From NCBI GenBank assembly GCA_963210315.1, contig OY723252.1:558001-622000 (forward strand): a DNA stretch of 64,000 nucleotides, written 5' to 3'. Source of the DNA: Rhynchopus euleeides. Taxonomy: Eukaryota > Euglenozoa > Diplonemea > Diplonemida > Diplonemidae. Shown in pieces: positions 21,564 to 32,169 of the stretch. The notes under the pieces were generated by a model. It saw only the letters and a list, made by a program, of their open reading frames with translations, made no database searches and was not told where the DNA came from. Numbering within the stretch: position 1 is the stretch's first letter; each line of letters opens with the position of its first letter. The translations under genes and the position numbers were made by a program.

Positions 21564-22219
21564 CAGTGCCGCAGAAAAGTTTCGAACGAACAAAAGTTTT
21601 AAAATTCTCCGTACGAAAGTTTTTTCGTCTCAAAACTTTTGTTTTGTTTTAAAAGTTATCTATCCTGCATCATGGGAGTTTCCTAGAGGTGTGTGGGATG
21701 ATGTGCCACATGTGCAACACTCCAGCGCTGTGAACAGGCAGTCTTTGGGTCAGGCGGGTGTCAGCATCCTTCAACCTCACTCAGGTTACTCCTATCTGTC
21801 CCCTATCGCCAGGTTTGCTGCGAGTTGCCAAAAGCGGATGAGTTTGCGGATCGCAGGCAGAGAGGCCAGAAGAGGAATGTCCAACCTCAACAGGGTCGTT
21901 ATCCCCAGTCGAGTGGTTTCCGCAACCGAGCGGTCCATCCCTCCAAACCACACGACATGGGGGCCTTTTCGGGTCCACTGGATGCTGCTGACATCGCAAA
22001 TAGAATGACCTCGACCTGTCCAGTCCTGTCAAGAAGTATTTTTAGTATCTCTCTTGTCAAGAAATCTTTGTCCGAAAACACTTCGGAGAAAGATCCTTGA
22101 CTTTGAAACAAAGTATTGAACAAAAGAATGTTTTAAAATTTTTCGCGAAGCGCGATTTTCGTCTTAAAACTTAAAATTATCTTAAAATTTATCGTGTTCG
22201 AAACTTTTCTGTGGCACTG
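21564..22219. mobile_element. 656-bp Tc1/mariner-like non-autonomous element
   Basis: Inverted ends CAGTGCCRCAGAAAAGTTTC (about 24 bp matching) abut TA on both sides (21562-21563 and 22220-22221), the Tc1/mariner target duplication. Subterminal DNA is rich in TTTTAAAA and CGAAAG motifs. The 105-codon frame at 21691-22008 shows no transposase motif, so it needs a transposase from elsewhere. The right flank (TTTCAACAGGCCTGACAGCC) is a short piece of the 2-kb repeat (about 1450-1500, reverse complement). Confidence 0.78.
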
Positions 22220-22304
22220 TATGCGAATTTCAACAGGCCTGACAGCCCCAGTGTTACACGCACAATGAAGTTGAGAGGGCTGAAATCGTACTCCTTTAGC
22301 TATA

Positions 22305-22633
22305 CCGTATACGTAAATATTATGGAACGTAAATATTATGGAACGTAAATATTTTGGAACGCTGGTGGGTTGGCGTTCCAGATTTTTTTCGTTCCATAAT
22401 ATTTACAGGGCTTTCTGCGACTCGGGGACTTGGATCAGGTGATCGGACGGCGTACAGAGTCCCTGACGGGACCTACTCGTGCACTTTTCGCGCGATTCCT
22501 GACGCAAGCCGTCCTCACCACCGAGTCCCCAACTGGCCCTGTAAATATTTTGGAACGTAAATATTATGGAACGGACCGGCCAAAAATGGGCCCGTTCCAT
22601 AATATTTACGTTCCATAATATTTACGTATACGG
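22305..22633. mobile_element. 329-bp MITE, copy A (CCGTATACG ends)
   Basis: Inverted ends CCGTATACGTAAATATT with TA on each side. GTAAATATTATGGAACG is repeated several times near both ends, and a second inner inverted pair ends in ACAGGG. Copy B at 56327-56655 has the same length and nearly the same sequence, and a 381-bp relative sits at 58806-59186. The long frames across it are not coding: they read through the inverted repeats. Confidence 0.82.
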
Positions 22634-22756
22634 TAATAAGAGAAACACCCAGCCCAGCAACTGCAACAAGGCAGATCCGGGCTACTTTTCGCTGAGCGCA
22701 CACTCTGTGTCAAAGGATGTGTAAGCCCCTGTGAAGTGGCATGAAGGTAATCCTTA

Positions 22757-22956
22757 TACCTACCACCCCCCGTGTATATGTCACCCCCCAAAAGGGGTGT
22801 GTTTATGTCACCCCCCAGGCGGCCCTGGCGGGGGGTGACATACACTAACCTACCACCCCCCGTGTTTATGTCACCCCCTAAAAGGTGTGTTCATGTCACC
22901 CCCCTCCCGATTTTTGCACCTGGGGGGGGTGACATATACACGGGGGGTGGTAGGTA
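22757..22956. mobile_element. 200-bp C-rich foldback insertion
   Basis: Termini TACCTACCACCCCCCGTGTA and TACACGGGGGGTGGTAGGTA are inverted repeats. Inside, ATGTCACCCCCC recurs in both orientations, giving several nested hairpins. It interrupts the GTTACGAGC-family repeat between AATCC and AAGCTTC. Confidence 0.65.
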
Positions 22957-23382
22957 AAGCTTCAGTACGATTTCCTTCGTTACTTCGCGACTTCGCTACG
23001 CTTCGTCGCTCGTAACTGGTAAGAAAGAAAATATAACAAAAAGAGAGGTAAGAAGAGGGGACACGAGGTGAGGGGGAGACTCCAACAAGGGGGCCGCTGT
23101 ACAGCGGCCCCGGGTATCAGAATCAGATTTGTGTCTCGTGGGGACAAGGAGGGGGAGACCTTCGGCGAAGCTGCTGTTGCCAACAGGTGTGTGTGTGTGA
23201 TTCTGCTTGCCGTGCGCATTTCTCCTGCACATTGTGAGAAAAGCGATCAAAGCCTGACGAGAAGCTTGCCGAATCGCGAAGACCGGCCCCCCCCTCCCCC
23301 CCACGTGTGACGACAATCCGACTGATCGATGCATCAGCACCTGACAGGACGGCCATGCGTGCATCTGAAGGTCGCTTGCCAC

Positions 23383-24345
23383 TCAGTCCTGATACTCGCG
23401 GTAGGTGCCGCACAGCTTGTCGAAGGTGGGGATGTAGATGCAGAAGTTGCAGGTCGGGATGCGGTGGTGCATCTCGTGTGCGCCGTTGTCGAACTGCACG
23501 CCCAGCAGGTTGAGCTTCACGTCAATCTCGCTGTGGTTGAGGCACTGGAACAGCAGGAAGGTGGAGAGGAACGCACCGAACGTCACAAGGTGGATCCCGA
23601 ACAGCTCCCCCGCAGCCCAGTACGACAGGACAAGGGCGGGGATCCCCGGGAACACCAGCTCCAGCGGGTGGTAGTTCAGGGCGTCCTCCATGTCGCGCCC
23701 GGGCACCGTGTAGCGGTGGTGGTGCTTGTGGATGTAGGGGTACACCCAGCGCAGGTGCAGCACGTAGTGCCCGAAGCCGTACATCACGTCGTGCAGCACG
23801 AGGCCCAGCCACCAGGCACACACGGTGTTGCCCAGGGTCAGCTCCGACGGCAGGTAAGGCACGTGCCTCGTGTTCACAGCGCAGTACGCGAGAAGCATCG
23901 CCGCCTGCATCTCCCACAGCTCGCGGACAACGTAGTACAGGGTGTCGACCCATGTCGTGGGCTCCGTCGTCAGCCCGTTGTTCACCCGGTACATCAGCGG
24001 CCCGTTCTTGGGGCGGAAGCTTTCGGCGAACGGCTTCTCGAGGCAGCTGAAGGTCTACTTCGCAAGAAAGTCGGTGCACCAAGCCAGACCCCACCACAGC
24101 CCCAGCTGGAAGGGGTCCAGCATGAAGGCGAACATGTCGGGGTGGTGCACCCACTGCGCCAGCTGCAGGAACAGCACGAGGCACATCGACTGCAGTCCAG
24201 GGATGTGCTCCTCCATCCGGTACTGCTGCTTGCGCGAGAGGCACATGTGCGCCACACGCGGCAGAAGGAACCCGACCGTCCCCAGGACAAGGTAGTCGCA
24301 GGCAACCTCGGCATGCGGCAGCACGTGCTGCGTTACGGCGTCCAT
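23383..24345 (-). pseudogene. fatty acid hydroxylase copy 2, nonsense-disrupted
   Basis: A near-identical copy of the intact hydroxylase at 3695-4657, with the same start context (ATG at 24343-24345), all four histidine clusters, and the same stop. At 24055-24057 the Tyr codon that gives KYTFSCLEK in copy 1 is TAG, ending translation after about 96 residues and before any histidine cluster. The rest of the frame remains open, so inactivation is recent, or the stop is read through. The sequence after the TAG still encodes a complete catalytic core with no good ATG in front of it. The downstream flank matches copy 1 except for the 1.15 kb element inserted there. Confidence 0.85.
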
Positions 24346-24569
24346 GGTCTTGCGGTGGTGGTGGTGGTGGTGGTGGTGGTGGGGGGTATCAAACCTGCAG
24401 GTGGTGGCAGTGGCAAGCAGACGTGGCAACACGCATTCAGCCCGAAGCACAAAGACAGCCCCAGAACACTGCGGGCTCACAAGGTGGAGATGACAAGGTT
24501 TCACACACACACACAGCCTCTCACCTGTGTCTGGTTTCATGCGCCCCACCTCAACTCGCACACCCCTCG

Positions 24570-24690
24570 CCTGTGCGAAGGCACAACACAAGGTGGCTGT
24601 TGTTCCACAAGGGTGGGTGGTGGGCTTGGACCAGAAGGTACACCCAAGGTTTCACATTGGGGAGGGGTGGCTGCGTCCTCCTTGCAGCTG
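24570..24690 (-). promoter_or_regulatory. conserved upstream cassette of hydroxylase copy 2 (shortened)
   Basis: Contains GCACAACACAAGGTGGCTGT and TTCCACAAGGGTGGGTGG, then jumps to GGTTTCACATTGGGGAGGGG. Compared with 4826-5035, about 120 bp with the CTGCATGCTGCTGT block have been lost. The loss might have silenced the copy independently of the nonsense codon. Confidence 0.45.
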
Positions 24691-24846
24691 CATTGCGGGC
24701 TAGAGGAGCATGCAGTGTCTGCCTGTTGCGTGGTGCTGCCCTCTCACCACACGCCGTCAAGGCAATGCAGGAGGTTGGCGCCCGCATCTACCTTTGGTGC
24801 CCTGTCAGCTGCCAGGGGTCTCTTGTTCTGTCAGGCGTCTGTTGTT

Positions 24847-26898
24847 CTAATGCAGCTCAGGGAAGGCGGCAGCAAGGACGTCGCTGTCGCGCCGCAGCGG
24901 GGCTGACGCGTGGATGAAGGCGTCTGGGTTGGCACGCACAGCCGTCAGCACCACCTCCTTGTCGCAGCACAACGCTGTGGGGGCGTACATCAGGGCACAT
25001 CCCTCCTGTCGCACAGCCGCCAGCACCACCTCACGCTTGTTCCGCGGTGTGGTGCGGGCGAAGCGCAGCGCACTGCCGCAACTCGTCACGGCTGCGAGGA
25101 CCACCTCTTCGTCAGCACAGAAGACAGGATCGACGAACTGCAGTGCATCGCCGTGTGCACGAGCTGCTTGAAGCACAACCGACCTGTCGCTTCGCAGTGA
25201 AGGGTCAGCGTACTGCATGGCCCTCCCGTCCTGCAAGACGGCAGCCAGTTGAAGCTCCTTGTCACGGCACAGTGAGTAACTGGCGTAGCGAAGAGCGCAC
25301 CCGCACTTGCGTACGGCTGCAAGCATGAAGTCTCTGTTGCTGTAGAAGGAAGGGTCGGCGTAGTGGAGACCTTGCCCGTCACTGTGTGTGGCTGCGAGCA
25401 CCACCTCCTCGTCTAAGGGATCCCAGTCCATATTACAAGTGCCGGAAGCCTTGGCGACTGTGTTGGCATCCTTCTCGACCGCTGCGAGGATCACATCTCT
25501 GTTGCTGCGGATGGAAGCCTCACAGAACTGCAAGGCACATGGATCCTGTGCCACCGCAGCAAGCTGCACCTCCGTGTCGCGCAAGGGGCGGTGGGCGTGC
25601 TGCAAGGCACACCCATTCAGCTTGACACACTGCAGCACGAAGTCTCTGTTGGTCTGGAGTGACTTGTCTGCGACACTGAGCACATATGGGTCACGGCGCA
25701 CACCTGCCAGCACCACCTCCTCGTCTTGCTTCAGGTGGGATGGGGCACAGTACAGTGCCCTGCCCTGACCACCACCTCTGCTGTGCATGGCAGCCAGCAC
25801 CACCTCCCTGTCGCCCTGCAGGGAAGGGTGGGCGTAGTGGAGTGCGCCGGGGTAGATCTCGACTGCTGCAAGGACAAGGTCTCGGTCGCAGCGCAGCGAC
25901 TCGTCTGCGTGTTGGAGCACGTATCCGTTCCAGAGAACTGCCTCCCGTTGGAAGTCTGTATCGTCACGCAGCTCAGGTGATATCTCGGGGAAGGAGATGC
26001 GGTCCTGGCGCAACAAGGTCAGCACCACCTCCCTGTCGCCACTCAGCGCATCTGAAGCGTGTATAACAGCGCTCTGAAGTGTGAGAACAAACTCCTTGTC
26101 GTTGCGCAGTGCCTCACTTGAGTACTCTAGAATACCCTGTGCTGCCATGACCACCTGCCTGTCGTTGCGGAGGGACTCACAGGCGTGCTGGATTGCAAAG
26201 CAACTTACTTGCACAGCTGCCATAACGACCTCCCTGTCTGCCTGCAGCGCTGCATCAACAACCTTGAGTGCAGTGCCACAGCGTTGCACAAGAGCGAGGA
26301 CGAACGGCTTGTTGCTGCGAAGTCTCGCCGATGCGTACCTGTAGGTGTCGCTGTAGACACAGCGAGTGCTTGCCACCAGCACCACGTCTGCGTCCTGACG
26401 CATGTCTTCGGAAGCGTGTTGAAGTGCGGATCCGTTCATGTGGACCACGGCTGTGACGATGTCTTTGTCACTGCAGAATGACTCATCCAGGTGCTGCAGC
26501 CCGTCAGCGTCACACCTCACCATCGCAAGCGCCACGTCACGCAGACGCCGTGCCCAAACAGGGATCATCTTCATGTCAAAAGGAACATCAGAGAGTGTCA
26601 TCTCACTGCCGTCGTCAGAATCATCGGGTTTGCCCTCCAGCGCCTGCACGAAGCGAGCACCCGACAAGGCGACGTGGATGGAGCAACCCTGCGACACACC
26701 TGCGGCACCGGACAGAGGGGTGCTGTCGTGGAGCACGTGCCCATCCACCGCCAGCTCCACGTCCTCGGCAAGCACGTCTGCAGGCGACCCGAGGACCACG
26801 TCGAGTGCCTTTGCTTTGAGATGCACCGGCGTGTCGTCCTCCCCGATGTGCACCGCATGCTGCTCCCCACACAGCCTGTCCTGCAGGTACACCTCCAT
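24847..26898 (-). CDS. ubiquitin-like plus DUF4116 repeat protein (copy 2)
   Basis: A 683-residue protein with the same layout as copy 1: a ubiquitin-like start (MEVYLQDRL), then DUF4116 units to ...FPELH and TAG. The ubiquitin-like part and the last 200 residues are nearly the same as in copy 1, while the middle differs: one unit is replaced by a sequence with TVAKASGTCNMD, and the linker after the first 85 residues is acidic (NPDDSDDGSE-like). I chose the ATG at 26896-26898 because similarity to the other copies begins there; the frame is open a further 61 codons upstream through Pro-rich, unconserved sequence. The shared cassette is not found directly upstream. Confidence 0.83.
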   Translation of the reverse strand: MEVYLQDRLCGEQHAVHIGEDDTPVHLKAKALDVVLGSPADVLAEDVELAVDGHVLHDSTPLSGAAGVSQGCSIHVALSGARFVQALEGKPDDSDDGSEMTLSDVPFDMKMIPVWARRLRDVALAMVRCDADGLQHLDESFCSDKDIVTAVVHMNGSALQHASEDMRQDADVVLVASTRCVYSDTYRYASARLRSNKPFVLALVQRCGTALKVVDAALQADREVVMAAVQVSCFAIQHACESLRNDRQVVMAAQGILEYSSEALRNDKEFVLTLQSAVIHASDALSGDREVVLTLLRQDRISFPEISPELRDDTDFQREAVLWNGYVLQHADESLRCDRDLVLAAVEIYPGALHYAHPSLQGDREVVLAAMHSRGGGQGRALYCAPSHLKQDEEVVLAGVRRDPYVLSVADKSLQTNRDFVLQCVKLNGCALQHAHRPLRDTEVQLAAVAQDPCALQFCEASIRSNRDVILAAVEKDANTVAKASGTCNMDWDPLDEEVVLAATHSDGQGLHYADPSFYSNRDFMLAAVRKCGCALRYASYSLCRDKELQLAAVLQDGRAMQYADPSLRSDRSVVLQAARAHGDALQFVDPVFCADEEVVLAAVTSCGSALRFARTTPRNKREVVLAAVRQEGCALMYAPTALCCDKEVVLTAVRANPDAFIHASAPLRRDSDVLAAAFPELH

Positions 26899-27650
26899 TC
26901 TCAACAACACCTCTTCCCGTTTCCCTGTGTGTCTGGTGATGTGGTGTGGTGTGGTGCGGCGAAGTCGCGGTGGCGGTGCAACCGCTGCAAACCCAAGAGC
27001 CCTCCCCTCCTTGTGGGGCGGGGGTGGGGGCGGCTCTGTGGAACATCTCGCCATAAGACACTCTGCGGTTCTCTGCCTCAATCAGGCGCATTCAACACCT
27101 CGTCAGATGCATTCGACCCCACCCCACCCTTGCAGATCGGCTCGAAGACCCAGCAGCTACAACCCAGCTGTCTCTACAACCCACAGTTGCCCCCTCGCAC
27201 TGTTGAGAACGGTACCGGGTGCAAATCCAAACGAAGCTTCGCTGCCAAATCTCTCGCTGTGTTTGGCAAAGCGTTGGCGCTTCCACACCCACTCGCCTGT
27301 GTCAAGGCGAGTGTGTGAGTGTGTCTGACACGCGACACCTTCCTCCCACACGAGTGTGTCTATTACTGTAGAACAGCAGAAGGGGCAGTCGTGGCTCGCA
27401 CAACACCACCATGGGCATTCAAGGATGCAACACCACTCCCGCACGCCCCCATGCATGTGGCGAGGTTCTGAAGGGTTGCCGAGAGATGATTCAAGGCGCC
27501 CGAGTGGTCGCTCATTACACAACGTAAAGCACGGTTACGAAAAGCGCTTTGAAGCCTTTTTAAGATAGGGTAAGCCAGCTTAAGTGGTCTGGCTGACGCC
27601 CAAAAAAAAGTCAAATTTGGGTACTTCTTGGGTACTTTTTGGGTCACCGA
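26899..27650. other. intergenic region, no gene recognised
   Basis: It contains a C-rich stretch, a small hairpin around CGCCTGTGTCAAGGCG at 27294-27309, and GT-rich sequence. From 27600 it enters repeat sequence shared with 30345-30395 (AAAAAAGTCAAATTTGGGTA). The open frames here have no recognisable motif. Confidence 0.5.
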
Positions 27651-28013
27651 AAAAGGGGGGGGGGTGTCAAAACTTATTTTCTTGGGTGGAAAAATTCGAC
27701 CTCCCAGAATCGTGATTTTCTTCCCCCATTGTACTTTTTGGACTCCGCGCGGATCGTAGTGGGGTCATTTTTGTGGTCTAGGTGACAAACTTCACCCGTG
27801 AAATGCGGGTCTGGTTCAGGCAGTTGTGCCTGTGAATGCTGGGAGGAGAGGAGTGGGAGATCAGTTCAGGGGCAGCTTGCTGGTTGAGGGTTACAACAAA
27901 AAGGGACCTGCAGGCAGGAAGTGAGGGGAGGGGGTGGGGGGTTTTGGGGCTGTGGCACCCGCACTCTCTCTACGGCTCTACTGGCTTACTACAGCCTCTG
28001 GACCGTCTACGCT

Positions 28014-29735
28014 CTACTCTCTTTCTTCAACCGCTGGAATCTCGATGTGTTCCGTGTCGTGGTCCTGAAGCTTCGCGAGTAACCCTTCCTGACTCCACTC
28101 TGGGCGGACTACGAGTTCCCTCGCCTCCGCATATTCCCTCAGTTCCGACAGAGTAAAACACCGGTCCATACTCTCAATGAGTTCAAGAATAGCGGGTTTG
28201 TTTTTACTCTGGCAGTTGAGGATCCCACGTGCTAGGGCTTGCTGCACCAACACCCCCTTTAACCACGACACATCACAGTGGAATACAATGCAAATACTGT
28301 CAATCAAGGCCGCTTGCGCTTGCGCTCAGATGCGTTATTGTCTGCGATCCTCGCGACTTCGAGTTCCGCAAGTCGCAGCTTGCCAAGACGGAGCTTCCTC
28401 TCCTGCACCGCCTCCAGCTTTCCCCCCAGAGAAGAGATCTGGGCCTCTGTGACACCTGGAGAGGTGCCATCAACCCAATGCTGCATGCAACAGAGCTTGG
28501 CGCGGAGGACACCATCCCGGATAGCGACCCCCCCCATTCATCACCAACACCCTCCGCATCCTGCCGCAGACCCCTTCCAGGACCGCAGGTCCCAGTGCGC
28601 CTGTTCTCTCTGCAGCCATCCCTTCCGTGGACTGGGAGTATCTCTTGTACTCGGTGTAGCAACCGGAAGCAAAACGGTGGATGGATGTGCGGAGAAACTT
28701 CTCAGCGTCGGCCTTGTCCACCTTGGGGCAGAGGGTCGAACCCTGGTGAGAAGCCCACCCACCGTCCGACTTCGGCCGATGCCGCTAACCTTGGGCCGTT
28801 GAGTCGGCAGGTGCGACGGATCATTTGTTACGTATGGACAGTTCTGTGTGTGTGGCTGCCGTCCTCTTATTGTTTTCTGGTTGTCCTTGTCCACTTGGCT
28901 TTACCAGCCCCCAACCGACAATTGTTTTCCAATCTTCCCTCTCCTCGCACGTGGTGGAAGCGTCAACACCTCAAAGAAGGAAGAATATCGTGGTGGGCAC
29001 CATAGTATTTGGCGACACCAGATTCAGCGAGAAGAGTGGGGACAACCTCGTTCAACTGTTCCTCTGACACCTGTGCGGCGAGGAGGATAGTCAAAATTTA
29101 CAGTGCAAGCAATTGTACATGCATTTTCCATAGTCATCGCCAGTTCCTCGGGAACACTGCCCTTCAGTGTGCACGTTGCAGACTCGAACGAGAGGCACAG
29201 GGACTGGCCGAAGCAGTCTTCCTGGTGATCTCTCCAGCTCTGGAGGTACCCGTCCTCTGCATTCGCCTCCGCTTGCCACAAGCGCCAGGCGAGGAAGCGG
29301 AACAACTCCGAGGAGAACCCGAGCTGGCAAGTGTCACTTGCCTGGGCCTCGCTCTTCGAGAACCGTGACACAAACAGAATGCAGGGGTACACGAGGTGCG
29401 CGAAGCAGATTCCCATCCTCCGCACAGTCTCGCGGTCCCCCTCCAACTCCATCACAGCCTCGTACGTCTTCGTATCCCTATTTGCAACTTCACGAAAGAA
29501 GGATGCGCAGGAGGAAATCGAGGACGGTATCGTCGCCGTCAACGAGCTGCGAGAGGGACCAACAGGCGGCCGCAGTGGTGCAGAAGCGGCCGTTCGAAGC
29601 TTTTTGCCACAGTAGCCCAGACACCTTGATTACATGCGGACATTCTCTCGCGATGAATGCGGCGAAGGCAGGGTCATGTGCCGCATACACGGTGGACTCC
29701 AGCGGGGGTAGGGTAACCCTTTTCGGGAGTCTCAA
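28014..29735 (-). pseudogene. unrecognised decayed coding region
   Basis: Several minus-strand frames have the composition of real protein but are short and lie in different frames. 29490-29735 contains HDPAFAAFIARECPHVIKVS. 29024-29542 (172 codons) contains GFSSELFRFLAWRLWQ. 28470-28721 contains AEKFLRTSIHRFASGCYTE. 28304-28537 contains a charged helix ending in ERKRKRP. 28014-28307 contains a SAP-like stretch (FTLSELREYAEARELVV). An eight-C run near 28530 lies where two of these frames would join. I read this as one old gene broken by frameshifts, or exons of an unrecognised gene. Function unknown. Confidence 0.35.
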
Positions 29736-29897
29736 CTAGCGGGAGTCTCGGACTCCCGCTAGCGGGAGTCTTTAGCCTAAATTAGCTGGAAAATAGACTC
29801 CCGCTAGCGGGAGTCTCCAGTACATACTGCAGAAAAAGACACCCTCTCAGACTCCCGCTCCCAGACTCCCGCTAGGGTGGCTGGAGTCCACCGTGTA
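29688..29897. repeat. foldback with repeated 20-bp perfect palindromes
   Basis: CACGGTGGACTCCAGC at 29688-29703 and its reverse complement at 29882-29897 enclose several copies of CTCCCGCTAGCGGGAG, a perfect palindrome, and half-sites GACTCCCGC. It interrupts the decayed minus-strand coding region. Confidence 0.65.
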
Positions 29898-30463
29898 GTT
29901 GGCGGCTGCACACACGGACTTCGTCTTCACTGCACTGGAATCCATCAGGTCGCAGGTGCAGGTGGCAGTGCAGGTCGCAAGCCGACACATTGTGCTGTTG
30001 GCCACATGTGGCAGAGGCGAGAGAGCCGTGTACTGCGGCATGCTCGAACAACAGGATTGGCGGTACAGCATAGGCTGGCGGGACAGTAGGGATGGCAGGA
30101 CAGTACAGGATGGCGGTGCAGGTGCAGGGTGTGTGAGGTCGCCACCCGGCAGGCAGCTCGCCGCCCCACCCCAGCCACCCACCCACCCAGCGGGACCCCC
30201 CTCACGAATTTTCCATAACCCCGTTCTTTTGAACGTTTGGGATCTGTGCGGATCGTGGTGGGGTCATTTTGGCCATGGGGTGCCTCTGACCACAAATCCA
30301 GACTGAAACCGGCAGAAAATAAGTTTTGACACCCCCCCTAAAAAAAAGTCAAATTTGGGTACTTCTTAGGTACTTTTTGGGTCACCGAAAAAGTGGGTTT
30401 TAGCCATACCATTAAGCTAGCTTAATTTAATTGCCTTGCATTTAATGCCTGGTCATTAAATTA

Positions 30464-32121
30464 CAGGGGGGGGTCAAATAAACGTACTTAGTACTACTAT
30501 TCGGCGAACGCGCGGGCCTAAATCGACCTCGCCAGAAAATTAATAAATAGTTTGCGAGCGAATAGACGTACTAAGTACGTCTATTCAACTTTTCCTAAAA
30601 ACGCTGTTTGCAGGGGCTCTGCGGGGCTGTTTGGTCCACCAGGGGCGCGCTGGTCACTGCTGTCGTCCGTCTCTCACTTCTTCTGCCTTCCGGTCGAGTA
30701 TCCGCTCTGTTCTCGTCCTACCACTCGCCCCTCATTTGGTTTCGTACCGTTTTGATTTGTATTGCCCCCCCCCCCCCCTGGTTGACATTCTTGTTGAGTT
30801 AGTGAAAGCATACACAGTTCATCAGAGCTGTCAGCTTCACTGTCGGTGGTTGGTTGGTGCGTTGATGCTTAAAAAAAAGATGTGAAAAAGACAAGCCACA
30901 ACCAGCACGCCCCAACTTACTTCTTCTTCAAGTTCTTGGGCTTGCTGGGGCAAGTCTGCATGTTGTGCCCAGGCTTCCTACACCCTTTGCAGAGCCTGCG
31001 GTGTTTGTTGGGAGTCTGGGTGGTCGGGGACGCTGCGCGCTTCTTTTCGGAGGACTGGGAGGACTGGGAAGGCTGTGTCTGTGTGAGAGAGTTCACACGA
31101 ACCGGCTTCGCCCATGCCAAGATGCTTGACTGTTGGGTTGGCTGAGACACAACTTTCTTTTGGGTGGACTGCTTCTCTGTGCTCTCTTTTGCCTTCCCGT
31201 CCAACCCAGGTTCAAGGTCCGCACCACCAGCCTCAGGGTATGTTTCTGTGCTTGGTGCGAAGGTGAGGTCCGGACAAAGGGAGCTCTTCACGAACCCGTC
31301 CTCCTCTCTGGCCCATCCTCGAATATCTTGAACAGGAGGCATTCCATCAGCAGGAGGCACATGAAAGCATCGGACGTCATCATTATGTCGGACACCAGCC
31401 GAAGCTATTGGCTCTGTTGGTGGATGGTGAAATCTGGGCAGTTGGATTGCGGGTTTGCGGGCGTGTGTTGATCAGTGCTGCACAACAGGAGAGAATGTCA
31501 AACAACGTCAGGGAAGGGGGCTGCGGGGGGTGGGGGGTGGGCTCAGCTGGTCCTCGAAGGCTACATCTATGGTGAGGTGTGTCTGGGGCCATCCGTCCAC
31601 ATCTTCTCGTTGGTGGTAGGGACTGCGGACGCCGTAGATGAGGAGTCGTTTAATGCGCGCCGCTCTTCAGCAGTGATTTTGACGCCTCTGGACCCCAGGA
31701 GTTTGCGGGTTTCCGGGTTTGCGGTCTTCAGCAGTGGTTCTGATGCCTCTGGACCGCAGGAGTTTGCGGGTTCGCTGGTTTCCCGTCCGTATGTGTCTGA
31801 GGGGGGATGCCCCGATTCCCTTCGTCACGACATATCTTTGAGCGTAGGTCACTTCCCCCCTCTACGGACCCCGTGCACCCTGGTTCCCCTAAGTGGCACC
31901 AATAGACCCCGTTGTCCCCATTCCTTGCCCCAAAGTTTGCAGATTTGTGTGTCTCCAAAAAGAAAATCTCAAAAAAACGGAAAATTTTCCCAAAAAAAAA
32001 GGGTGAAAAGTAAGTACTACTATTCAACGGCCCAACGTGCCCCAGAGCCCCAAAAAAATAAGTACTACTATTCGGCTAAGTACTACTATTCAACTAAGTA
32101 CGTTTATTTGACCCCCCCCTG
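30464..32121. mobile_element. 1.66 kb TIR element with a zinc-knuckle ORF
   Basis: The ends are CAGGGGGGGGTCAAATAAAC and its exact reverse complement, with eight G or C on each side, flanked by TA (30462-30463 and 32122-32123). Subterminal copies of AAGTACTACTATTC or AAGTACGTCTATTC occur at both ends, about three on the right and two on the left, as in transposase-binding arrays. The interior holds the minus-strand ORF at 30917-31474. No DDE or RNase H-like catalytic domain is seen, so it is probably an internally deleted derivative. Confidence 0.7.
30917..31474 (-). CDS. protein with C-terminal CCHC zinc knuckle (partial transposon ORF)
   Basis: An open frame of about 185 codons with no ATG start before the conserved part. 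It is rich in Ser, Gln and Thr, has a basic patch (KKRAASPTTQTPNKHRR), then the zinc knuckle CKGCRKPGHNMQTC (CX2CX4HX4C) and a Lys-rich end. Such knuckles with GHN-x-x-TC are typical at the end of MULE and related transposases and also occur in Gag-like proteins. It is the only substantial frame inside the TIR element at 30464-32121, so it is probably the last exon or a remnant of its transposase. Confidence 0.55.
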
Positions 32122-32169
32122 TAAAGATTTCCCCCCCCCCCCCCTCGCTCCACCCACTCACTAATCCCT

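Larger units (their letters stand above)
22283..23022 (+). repeat. interrupted copy of the GTTACGAGC repeat family
   Basis: Begins GAAATCGTACTCCTTT and ends TTCGTTACTTCGCGACTTCG...CTCGTAACTGGTAA, as in the uninterrupted copies at 58352-58560 (same strand) and 50903-51110 (opposite strand). This copy is split by a 329-bp MITE (22305-22633) and a 200-bp C-rich foldback (22757-22956). Confidence 0.72.
27645..30335. mobile_element. 2.7 kb TIR element with decayed minus-strand ORFs (tentative)
   Basis: The ends read GGGGGGTGTCAAAACTTATT (27650-27680) and its reverse complement at 30308-30335. A direct repeat beginning AAAAAAAAGTCAAATTTGGG lies outside each end (27601-27651 and 30340-30395), and GCGGATCGTRGTGGGGTCAT is found inside near both ends in the same direction. 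No transposase motif was recognised in the interior. Confidence 0.45.

Noticed and set aside
22354..22618. Small ORFs across the 329-bp MITEs (also 56376-56640)
   Set aside because: They read through the inverted repeats and occur in both orientations; the unit is explained as a MITE.
28715..28800. tRNA-like B box (GGTTCGACC on the minus strand)
   Set aside because: No matching acceptor stem and a poor A box; it lies within protein-like sequence. No tRNA is called.
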